Shown here: in pieces, positions 55,350 to 64,000 of the stretch
Numbering within the stretch: position 1 is the stretch's first letter
How the letters are laid out: the number at the start of each line of letters is the position of its first letter
From: Pseudisothecium myosuroides
Taxonomy: Eukaryota; Streptophyta; Bryopsida; Hypnales; Lembophyllaceae
DNA: 64,000 bases
Assembly (NCBI GenBank): GCA_951799445.1
Contig: OX637289.1
Location: forward strand, 27,032,245 to 27,096,244
Direction of reading: 5' to 3'
Made by a program: the position numbers and the translations under genes
The notes under the pieces: generated by a model
Told to the model about the DNA's origin: nothing
What the model saw: the letters and a program-made list of their open reading frames with translations, nothing else
The model's database searches: none

Positions 55350-57285
55350 AATATCTACATACTATGCTGTAAAAGTGTAAATGAACTACAAGATGTTGCA
55401 AAAAAGATCTGCCGTTTTTGGTTCAAAACGACCTATTTTAGTGAGTACTATGACTTTTGGAACTAATTTTTCTTTAAATAAAATAAAATATGGATACTTT
55501 GTAAAGCATTGAATATAGTGAATCTTTAAAAATTCAAATCTAGAAAAATTTCTCTATGAAAGTTATGCATAAAAAAAAGCACAATGGAAATTTACCAATA
55601 AAATTGGAATACTTTGATGTTTGATTTTTTTAAAATTGTAAAAAAAATTTAATTTAATTTAATTTAAATTTCTATCTTGAAAATGCTCCTTCCTAAACCA
55701 TTTTTACCTTTGGAAAAAAAATTGTGTTCTTTGCACTTGCACAATGGTAGTACAATTTGAGTACATGTGAAAGGTGGATAATTTTTATTTTTAGAAAATC
55801 TCTTTTTGGGCTTGTATAAATTTAGTAGAGGTCCTTGCATCTCAATTTTGAACTTCAAATTTGCATTTCTGGGTCAAAAATAGTTCTTATCTCCCCCCCA
55901 ATGGCTAAGGTAGACATCCAATCAAGGTCTATTAAAAAATAGAAAATAATTTTTTTTTAATACAAAAATTTATTCCATGTCTACAACTACAACATATACT
56001 TTTCTTTCAAATTTCATGCAAAATAGACATGTGAAACAAAAGTTATGAGCAAAAAAACACTTGTCCAAGGCCAAGGGGATAAAGAATAAGACAAGTATTT
56101 CTTGTAGTCACCCTACTTTGAATTCTGAAAAACTTGAGCAATGCCTACTCCAAGACATTGATGATCTTAGCTCAAACCAGAAGAAGCTTCAATTTGTTGA
56201 AGCTATAATTGAGAGGATAAATGAATTTGTCTATATGGATAGCTAAAATCTGGAAATTAAAGTACCTAAAGAGGTAGTATAAATGCTTGCACTTCACGAA
56301 TTGTTGGCGACCTCCAATTATAGAAACAACCATATTTACAAAATCAGTGCATATATTGGTCGGGAGTAAGCCTATTATAATTTGGTACATGTTTGTGTTC
56401 ATTTCCAACTTAGTCTCTAAAGATACTATAGTACCAAGGTCTAGAAAAGAAAGCAAATTTAGGCTCAAAAAGGCCTCTTTGACATTCAACCCGCACTTTC
56501 CTGTTGTTTTGTTGGTGGTGCATTTACAATTCAACAAGTGATTTTGTTATTCCTCATACTAGGGTATAGAGTACATCCAGATTGGATGGAGGCGATTGAT
56601 TACACAAAATACCCTCAAATATCTTTGGCGTCCTAAAAAAACAATGCAAAAACATTGCACATTGCTAGAAGATTGTCTATCATGATGTAACCTAGAGTTT
56701 TCATGTTATGATGACATGTCACATTTGTCATGACATGTCAAGATTATATCAAGATTTCATCAAAATCCTAACAATCCTAATCCTAGGTCCTAGACTCTAA
56801 ATATTTTAGGGCTTATTGTTCACTATTTAATGGATGGAAAATCAAATGTATCACTACTTTTCAATATATTAGTCCAATTTATGTCATTCTTTCTAAGTAA
56901 TTTTATAATATTCCATCCAAATAGGTAGAATATTTCATCATGACAAGCTTTAGATTTAAATCATGTCATATGTCATGACATCCTTATATAGTGACGTGAC
57001 GTGAATTGGACAGCCCTAGATTGTTCTTGTAGACAAAAGCTTGTGAGCATAGCATTTATGTCTCTTCACAATCTAAATCTGGCTTTAACAGAACAAACTA
57101 CACCTCTAGTACTTCTGTGACTAGTCAATGACCCATTTCTACTTTGTTCTTTTCACATACCATTTAATATCATCCCAACATAACTAAAAGTCTACTACCA
57201 CCTCTTGGTGAATGTCATAATTGTTTCTTCTCTTACAATAGGTTTGAGTTGGTCAATCAATCTTCTTTTGGATCTTTTAGCAATT
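55350..57285. other. AT-rich stretch without recognised genes
   Basis: Only short unsupported open frames. Repeated TCATGACA/TGTCATGA motifs occur near 56710-56760 and 56935-56985. No element ends were resolved. Confidence 0.4.
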
Positions 57286-58002
57286 GGGTGATTGCATAAA
57301 ACATTTGTACTATTTTCTGTCACACGTCTCTAGTGGATTTGTTTTTTGGTGAGAACTTTTGCGTTTTGGCTCCAAAAAACTTAAAATTCATAGGCAAGGT
57401 ATTCATGACTATTATACATCTTGTCTAATTTTTTTGTAATTTCTTAAAATGTTTTATTATCCAGAAATAGCCCCCTATATTATGTCACACTTGCCAATTT
57501 TTTTTTTTAACAAAGTAGTATCCAAAAAACGAATTTGGAGCTAAAATTTTGTGGGTACGGTTTTGTAGTACACTTTTAGCTATTGTTCAAAGTATTTCTA
57601 AAAATAATAAAGTATATGTTGTGTAGAAGTTTACAAAGTGACCCTCTTTCTACTTGCATTTTGAACCATGGTAAAAATTATTTAGGTGGATTTTTTGGTA
57701 AATGATCATCTCCATAGAATTACTACAAATGGCTAATTTTTATTTATTTTATTCCTATTTTTTCCTAATTAAAACATCAAAATATGTATCTTTTTTAGAT
57801 TTGGTACTTTTCTAGTTCTCCTACTTAAAAAAATTTCTATGATTTTCCTTTGGTGATATCTTCATCTTATAGGTGCACGTATACATTGGCCATGTTTTTA
57901 AAATTATTTAAAATTATTTTTTTCAATTTTAAAGCACTCCAAAAAAAAAGCATGAGTACTATAAAACGCAACAAAATCGATAGGTGTTTTGTGCAATCAC
58001 CC
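57286..58002. mobile_element. G4-family element, second subfamily, AATT target duplication
   Basis: Left GGGTGATTGCATAAAACA and right TGTTTTGTGCAATCACCC are inverted repeats of 18 bp with one mismatch, flanked by AATT on both sides. Length 717 bp. The interior (TCACACGTCTCTAGTGGATT, CATGACTATTATACATCTT) matches the fragment at 31525-32090 rather than the 40524/60563 pair. Confidence 0.8.
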
Positions 58003-58473
58003 AATTTTGGTGGTACACTCGATGTTCAAACCTCATTGTTGAGCTTGACATTTGTTGCAATTGATCTTTGCAATGTGTCATTGTGTCACAATTGCTCTCC
58101 AAAGTCTTTGTCACATGAAGCACATTATAATTTTCTTTTTGCATTCCCATACCCTTGAAAGATTCTACCATGATCAACCCTCATAGATTGGATTTGAATA
58201 CAGTGTTAAAAAAAGTTTATTTTATCTAGTTGATGTAAGTTTCTTTTTTCACCCTTAAAAGAGGTTGATTTTCTTTCTACCAGTGAATTGTGAGGTGTAT
58301 TTTAGGAGGGCCACCGTGTACAACACATTTCCTACGGGAAGGAAATGGCTTTTTGAGCCGTGGTTTCTTCAAGTGTGAGCTGGTAGATTGAGCAACAAAC
58401 TTGTGTTGTAAGATCCTGGTTTTGCACTACCATTCATTTTTAAAAATTTCTCAACTACAAAGAGCTTCATCTG
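58003..58473. other. Gene-less spacer
   Basis: No gene was recognised. Confidence 0.4.
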
Positions 58474-58792
58474 TAAGGTAGGAGGTCCATAAAGCGACCA
58501 TCTAAGCGCTGAACCTGAATTTTGGGGAGGTAAAACATCTTGAAATATTTTTCAGTAAATTTTCCTTGAAAGACAAGAAAAAATGGCATCTGGCTCAAGT
58601 TGTTTCATATTTTTCGGAGCTTTGTGGAATTAGTTATGAAATTTTGAAGGTGAAAAGCCAAAGGGCTGTAAAAGCGACCACCTCCTAAAATGTACATCCT
58701 TTGTACATTTTGGGAAATTGAAGAAAGCAAAATGTACCTGTGTGTCTTGATCGGTTCAAAATGCCCGGTCGGAGTTCGAGCCTCCTACCTTA
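58474..58792. mobile_element. TA-family MITE
   Basis: TA-AGGTAGGAGGTCCATAAAGC at the left and CGAGCCTCCTACCT-TA at the right. CTG/CAG extends the palindrome outside. Length 319 bp. The interior has GTAAATTTTCCTTGAAAGAC and ATGTACATCC blocks aligned with the other copies. Its right end supplies TACCTTACAG, a consensus-like splice acceptor. Confidence 0.75.
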
Positions 58793-58795
58793 CAG

Positions 58796-58918
58796 GAAGT
58801 TCGCATACAAGACAATGGTGAAGATGGAAGGACAGCTCTGGAGGATAATCTGACGGCACTGTGCAAGTTACATGGGTCATATGGCAACCGGTTTAGCCCA
58901 TTCATTCTGCCTTGCTGA
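58796..58918 (+). CDS. Possible exon directly after a MITE end
   Basis: After TACCTTACAG (the end of the MITE) a frame is open for about 40 codons to a TGA, including GEDGRTALEDNLTALCKLHG, which looks like genuine protein sequence. No family was recognised and no upstream exon was identified, so it might also be the decayed end of a captured gene. Confidence 0.18.
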   Translation, partial: EVRIQDNGEDGRTALEDNLTALCKLHGSYGNRFSPFILPC

Positions 58919-58943
58919 CTTTTGAGACTCTGCCAACTGAAGC

Positions 58944-59590
58944 TTAGGGCCAATGGGAAGCCTCCCAACAAAGTGTACCGAATGTCCATGGACACAAGAC
59001 ATCAACAGTATCTGTTGGTGGCTCTTTCGAAGAGAAAGAAGCCTTTTCATGTACCAAAGTTACAAAGTTGTGCAACAATTTGAGTTGCATCTTTGAGAGC
59101 TTAGCGTTGGCTACTATTATCATTGTTTTTTCAGCTTCATCGATTAGAAACTTGCAAGCATCATCCACTGGCTTCCTCAAAACCTGTAGAGCATACCAGG
59201 ACGTGAATCAGGACGACACGATGTTCCTGGACACGAGGATGTTCTAATGACGACTAATTTGCGTTAACCTACCGCTCAAAATTGTGCACAGTAAATTCAT
59301 AACAATGCAGAGAAGCAGTCGCATGTGACAGGACAAAATCAAGAGCAGTGAGTTCCATAAACACTGACGTGCGCAAAAATTTCTTCAGCTAAAAACTGCT
59401 TGTTGGTTGTTGGGCAATCAAGCTTCAAATTAACATTGGAGTCTCGAATAACCTTGTAAGAAACATGCATAGACTCCCCTTCCATTTTGTTCATTTTCCG
59501 CCGAATGAATCGCTTAACTGAGTAAAAAAAAATTTGTCGTTGGATTCAACACAGCCTGCTCCACACCAGCTTGCTTGATCAAAACCACAA
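58944..59590 (-). pseudogene. Plastid-type Hsp70 fragment, truncated and frameshifted
   Basis: Two exon-like blocks on the minus strand match the ATPase domain of chloroplast Hsp70 (DnaK type). The first (about 59590-59369) shows VLNPTTNFF, then RFIRRKMNKMEGES and VSYKVIRDSN...KLDCP...EEIFAH. The second (59183-58944) shows VLRKPVDDACKFL. They are separated by a GT-AG intron after EEIFAH. In active genes the same run continues through an AYFNDSQR segment, here replaced by unrelated residues and a stop after SHWP. A homopolymer of nine T (read on the minus strand) shifts the frame between NFF and RFI. The domain start, the DLGTTNS motif and everything beyond about one third of the ATPase domain are missing. 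It retains an intron, so it is not a processed copy. Confidence 0.75.
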
Positions 59591-60562
59591 TCCTTGCACA
59601 ATGGAGTCAAATTTATAACCTATTTCTAAATGTGGAGTAAGAAATTCGAGAATTTCTCACATCAGTTTACGCAAATTCTGCCATTACTGATCGCTTTCCT
59701 AGAGTGCAATCACCCGTGATCTTCAACCTCAGGATGACAACAGTGAAAGAATGCCCAACAAATGAAGGTGATAGAAACAGAGAACTTAGAAAGAGAAGGA
59801 AATTTGAGAAATTTGACCAACACTGTTGTAACACATCAGGATCAAAGGGAGGTACAATACGGGGTACAATACAGAAATGAACTTAAACCCTAACACAAAA
59901 GCACGACATTGTCACGTAGCAAAGCCAACAATCAGCCGTGATGTAATTAATCCAAATTAGGGTTTGGGGGACAGGGCTAGTCATTCATTGAAGAAAACTG
60001 AAGTAAGATCAAAAACCCTAAACTCCCTCTTCAAAACTCACCAATGTCGCAATCCTCAGAGACGGCCGCGCCACCACTTCAAATCTGTGCAATTGCAAAT
60101 TTAGTACTAGAAACAACTAAAGAATTGCCCAAAGCGCGCAAGAAAACTACAACGCCAGCATCCAATGACCTCTCTCTCTCTCACGCAGCTCAGAGAGTAC
60201 ACTCAACTGCCCTGCACCGACCTGGCCAGTCACCATGCACTACGTTTGAGCTTCACAGAATATTGGTAACCTTTTGCCTTCCGTTGATGTACACATAGAA
60301 ATACAAGAAAACAACCCTTTGCAGAGGCATAGAATTTTCAGGTTGAGTCGGATCAGTCCCTAAAAAATTTCTAAATTTTATTCATGATTGTGCCCATAAG
60401 GCAACCGTTCCAAATTTGCCAAATACAATCATTCTCATGCCCTAAATCTCCTAAACCCTAATCTGTAGGCCACTGGTGGCCTCAACCTCTTTTAAGGGTT
60501 AAGCAAAATAGAAAATGGGGAGGTCTAACTTCCTCTTTGTGCTTCCAAAGATCTCCTTTCCT
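59591..60562. other. Upstream flank of the Hsp70 relic with telo-boxes
   Basis: Telo-box-like AAACCCTAA strings occur near 59885, 60016 (AAAACCCTAAACTCC) and 60451, a density typical of plant gene promoters. An ATG at 60044 on the plus strand opens 84 codons (start MSQSSETAAPPLQICAIANL) but no family was recognised and the frame ends in unremarkable sequence. It may be a first exon or chance. Confidence 0.3.
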
Positions 60563-61311
60563 GGGTCGTTGCAAGAAAGGGTGTTCAAAAAGCGTAGCGT
60601 TTTCCACAATACTCATTTTTTCTTTCAGGAGTACTTTAAAATTAGAAAATCAATTTTTAAAAAATAAAAAAAATATGTTTAATATATACACCTTTAAGAA
60701 GAAGGTACCCTAGGAAGGAAAAGCTTAGAAAAATTTTCTAAGTAGGAGAACTAGAAAAAAACTAAATCTCATGAAAATAGGACCGGTCAATGTAATTTCA
60801 CATTTTAATTTGTAAAAAATAGGAAAAGAATTTTTTTTTAAAACTAAAAATTGGCCATTTAGAAAGAGTTCATAGTGATGAGATTTCACCAAAAGATCCA
60901 TCTTAAAACCATCTTCATTGTTCAAAAACTACGAACAGTGGAAGTGTTGTTTGCACTCATGTGGAGGACACAAAATAATATATTTTTAGATTCCCTTTGG
61001 TAAGAATATGCTTTCCTACTATGCAAATAGACCATGAAAATTTTAGCACTAGATCATTGAATTTGGGGACTCCTAACGTAGTAAAAAACCCTAAACCTTA
61101 CATTGTGACAAATTAACAAAAATGACTTTTAAATATAAAATGATTTTTTTTAATTTCTAAAAAATAAGGGATTTGATTATCATAAAGTTAGGCATCTCCA
61201 ATAAAAATTTCATGTTCATTGGACTTGAGCTTCAAAAATTATAGAAGATAACAAAGAAGTCACTCCCATTGTGACAGGAAATAGGACCATGATCCTTTCT
61301 TGCAATGACCC
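60563..61311. mobile_element. G4-family element with TCCT target duplication
   Basis: Left GGGTCGTTGCAAGAAAGG, right CCTTTCTTGCAATGACCC, flanked by TCCT on both sides. Length 749 bp. The interior is closely similar to 40524-41268 (AAAGCGTAGCGTTTTCCACA; AAGAAGGTACCCTA). No transposase. Confidence 0.85.
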
Positions 61312-63127
61312 TCCTTCCAAATGGGGTATGTGAGTTCCAACATCTTCCACCTCTAGTAGTATATTGAATGCCTTCACAATCTTCTTGGATTTTCCACTTT
61401 ATATTGTAGCTCTCAATTTCAATTTAGCCTTAGATTGGAGCATGGCACTTCAAGTACGCTCTGTAGTTTGTCATTTGCATCCATACACATTTAAGGTAGT
61501 TCCAAGTGGCATCATGAAAATTGTTTTATAATATGTGATGCCACTTACATTGAACAATTTTTTACAAGTTGCAAAGTGGGCATACCTGCCATCTCTTTCA
61601 AATTCAAATTGTAGGAGACCATCCACAACACCATTTCACTTTCCAAATTTTTTTTGCACCTTTGAAGATCCTAAAATGTTTGAAGTTAATTTTGCACCCA
61701 AAACAAATGAAAATCCTCTAAACTATTTAGTCATACAATGCAATTGACGACAATGCCATTTGGAATTTAGTCAATGCCTCAAAAAAGACAATAGAATGTA
61801 TTGGAGGTCCTTTTGTCTAGTTTCAAAATTACATGAGATTATTAGTAAATACAAATACTGCATTAGAGAAAATTTGGAGCCTTAAGAAGGTCTCCAGACT
61901 TTAAACCAGCAGTGCAAAAATTGCAAATAAATAAAATAAAAATTGAAAAAAAATATTATTTTTTTACTTGCACTTTTTGCACAATTGGTCCAAAGTCTGG
62001 CGGCCCTCTTGAGGCCCTAAATTTCCTCTAATATAAAAACACTCTTCATCTGGATAATTTTGACTTTAGTTTTGCAATGGCGACAATGAAAGACTTTGCA
62101 ATAGAAGATTCTTGATACAATCGACAATCACAAAATTGACCTTTAGCCACTTATTCACAATATCTTTGAACATTTGTCTTTCTTCCAACAACAAAAAATT
62201 AAAAACAAAATAACAAACAATGTGAAGATCATTACTACCATCACTTATTCTCACATTGAACAAAGTTACAAAACCAATAACATTCAATAATGTGAAGAAA
62301 TTAAAATAAAACACATTCTTCATAAATCTCATGACATCCCCATATGTGTTCAAAAGTGGTTTGTCCATATTTTCCATGAAGTCTAAAATAAAGACATAAA
62401 AAATCATTTTTTAATTATTCATCATTACCAATTTCAATATTGATAATTTTATGAAGAATGACCTTTTGAATTAGTGTACAAAACTTCAACTATCTCTTTA
62501 CTAATCACTAAAGGCACTACTCGAAATCCCAACCAATCTTCTTTGTCTCCTTCACTTTCTTTTTTTCTTTCTCAGATGCTTTCACTTTCATTTGTGTATC
62601 TTTCACGGAAAGCCTTAGGAACCATTTGTGTCTAGCTAAAGCATTCCATTTTGGAATAGCTTTTGCCCTTAATACCTTGTTCAAGCTAACAAAGTCTTTA
62701 ATCTTCAATTCACAACTCCAATTACTCTCATAATTTTTGCTTTGAAAGTGGTGCACATCCCAAAGCATAATCCAAATACCATATACTCCCATTAAAATGT
62801 ATTGTAGTCTAAGTGCAAAATTAATTTGTGTTCACATGCAATCACCATAGTCATAGTTGCATGATTGAGAGCCAAAAGACGAGGAAAAAAACTTAAATAT
62901 TAATAAGAGCCATCTCTACCAACAACTTGTGCTTGACATACCCGACATCCAAACACAATTGCAATTAAAAATTACATAACCAAACAAAGAAAAAATGTTC
63001 AATTTATATCCATACTAATATAGTAAGTTTCACTAAAATAGAAGCTAAGGGGTCATATTAACAAGTCGGGTTGGACTGGTCTTTAAACCGCCCTCAACTT
63101 TAATTCCTACAAAGATTAAATCTAATA
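61312..63127. other. AT-rich stretch, no recognised gene
   Basis: Minus-strand frames at 62066-62407 and 62517-62792 are open for 113 and 91 codons. The second is lysine-rich (EKEKKKVKETKK). They lie on the same strand with a short gap and could be remnants of one gene, but no family or splice pattern supports this. Confidence 0.3.
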
Positions 63128-63800
63128 TTAACCCCCAAAGGATCAAACTGCATTTTTTGACTACGTAGCAATTTCCAGCAAGATGGTGTAAATGACAATT
63201 TGCATATTTTAGACTGAAATTTTAATACAAGGTGTGGACAAGGAATATCTTTCATGTGCACTAAATTTCATGACATTTGGAAATATGAATCAAAAGTTAT
63301 GGCCTAATATGTTATTTTTTTCCGTAAATGGTCAGTCTAGGCAGATTAGAAAAAAATACTATTTTAGAGACAAAATTGGTTGTCTAGATTTATATATACA
63401 TGAAAATCTTTGAATCATTCCATTTTGTTCAATGAGATGAAAGTTATGAGGAGTTTTTGTTTTCGGGCAGTTATGGATTCTCTATTCTAAAATACATTTT
63501 GAAGTCCTTTATTTTACTCAATTTTCAATATTTTTTGAAAAAAAATCATAGGATGTAGATTGTTTATTATAACATTGCAACCATTGGTATGGGCATTTTT
63601 CAATTCCATAACTAAATTCTCAACAATTTAATATTTTAAACCATTATCTACTTCTTTCTACTTACTATTTTTTTTCTTATATGTTGTACAATTTCAAATG
63701 ATCTGAAATTTTTTAAACATGTAGTCAACTTGCCTTGAAAAATGAATCTAAAGAAATACCATCATTTTGGACATTTTTCCATACAAATGTGAGCTTATGA
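63128..63800. mobile_element. T4 subfamily 2 element, right part missing
   Basis: Starts TTAACCCCCAAAGGATCAAA and follows 54538-55349 closely to about 63790, where similarity stops before the right terminus. The lost end abuts the exon at 63826. Confidence 0.65.
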
Positions 63801-63825
63801 AGTGTAGCTGCCCTGTCTTATGCAG

Positions 63826-63893
63826 GGCCAAAAAGAGGATTTCTATGAATTCAAAAGCTCATATCTTGCAATCCAAGTGGTGGAAATTGCTCG
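63826..63893 (+). CDS. Internal exon of a gene running off the right edge
   Basis: A strong acceptor CTGTCTTATGCAG precedes GGCCAAAAAGAGG, and a consensus donor GCTCG|GTAAGTG follows. In phase the exon reads GQKEDFYEFKSSYLAIQVVE followed by IAR. The 68-base length and balanced composition fit an internal exon. The product was not recognised; upstream exons must lie beyond the T4 element that fills the intron, or be lost. Confidence 0.4.
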
Positions 63894-64000
63894 GTAAGTG
63901 TGTGCTTGTTCTTCTTCTGTTTTTCGCTCCATTCGCTCTTGTTCTTCTCTTTCAATGTGGTGATTCTAGGTGATTGCTGAAGGGTATGTCATTGTCGAAG

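Overview
This is a eukaryotic nuclear window, most likely from a plant (streptophyte). The evidence is a gene matching the plant type of RluA-family pseudouridine synthase with 12 small GT-AG exons, a relic of a plastid-type Hsp70 gene, plant telomere-type CCCTAAA boxes in introns and near genes, and a ubiquitin/RING gene. A non-seed plant or streptophyte alga is possible, but the sequence alone does not settle the species. Most of the window is AT-rich, and genes appear as more GC-rich islands.

Genes. The best supported are (i) a complete 12-exon pseudouridine synthase on the minus strand (24213-28518, 496 codons when spliced, all exon phases consistent); (ii) an intact single-exon fusion of ubiquitin, a cysteine-rich zinc module and a C-terminal RING-H2 finger (35996-37066, plus strand), probably with a leader intron; and (iii) an intact 309-residue orphan protein with a zinc-ribbon-like N-terminus and a duplicated 45-residue unit (45637-46566, plus). 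A large transposase-like coding region (12319-16315, plus) is broken by three in-frame TAG codons and two frameshifts. Weaker gene evidence: an F-box-like reading frame (17275-17802), a multi-exon unknown gene (about 21670-22471), a broken plastid-type Hsp70 fragment (58944-59590, minus), and an internal exon at the right edge (63826-63893).

Mobile DNA. The space between genes is layered with short non-autonomous DNA elements. At least six families can be defined from their ends and target duplications. T4: TTAA target sites, ends TTAACCCCTAAAGG, about 0.2-1.0 kb, piggyBac-like. TA: ends AGGTAGGGGGCTGTAAAAGC, about 305 bp. G4: ends GGGTSRTTGCAAGAAAG, 4-bp target duplication, about 745 bp. FB: fold-back elements of about 600 bp. 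AN: ends ATGGGCAATTTCGTTAAAAT, about 165-195 bp. A CACTA-type perfect hairpin of 221 bp. Many are nested, and comparing copies with and without an insertion shows the original empty sites directly. The nests at 6187-9049, 38593-39465, 39603-40433 and 51036-53823 give a relative order of insertions.

Layout: 1-6 kb little recognisable; 6-12 kb nested repeats; 12-18 kb transposase-like region and F-box-like frame; 18-24 kb sparse, with one unknown multi-exon gene; 24-29.5 kb pseudouridine synthase; 29.5-35 kb AT-rich repeats; 35-38 kb ubiquitin-RING gene followed by a terminal-inverted-repeat element; 38-45 kb nested repeats; 45.6-46.6 kb orphan gene; 47-58.8 kb repeats; 58.9-60.3 kb Hsp70 relic; 60.5-64 kb repeats and the final exon. 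There is no sign of an operon, CRISPR array or integrated virus.
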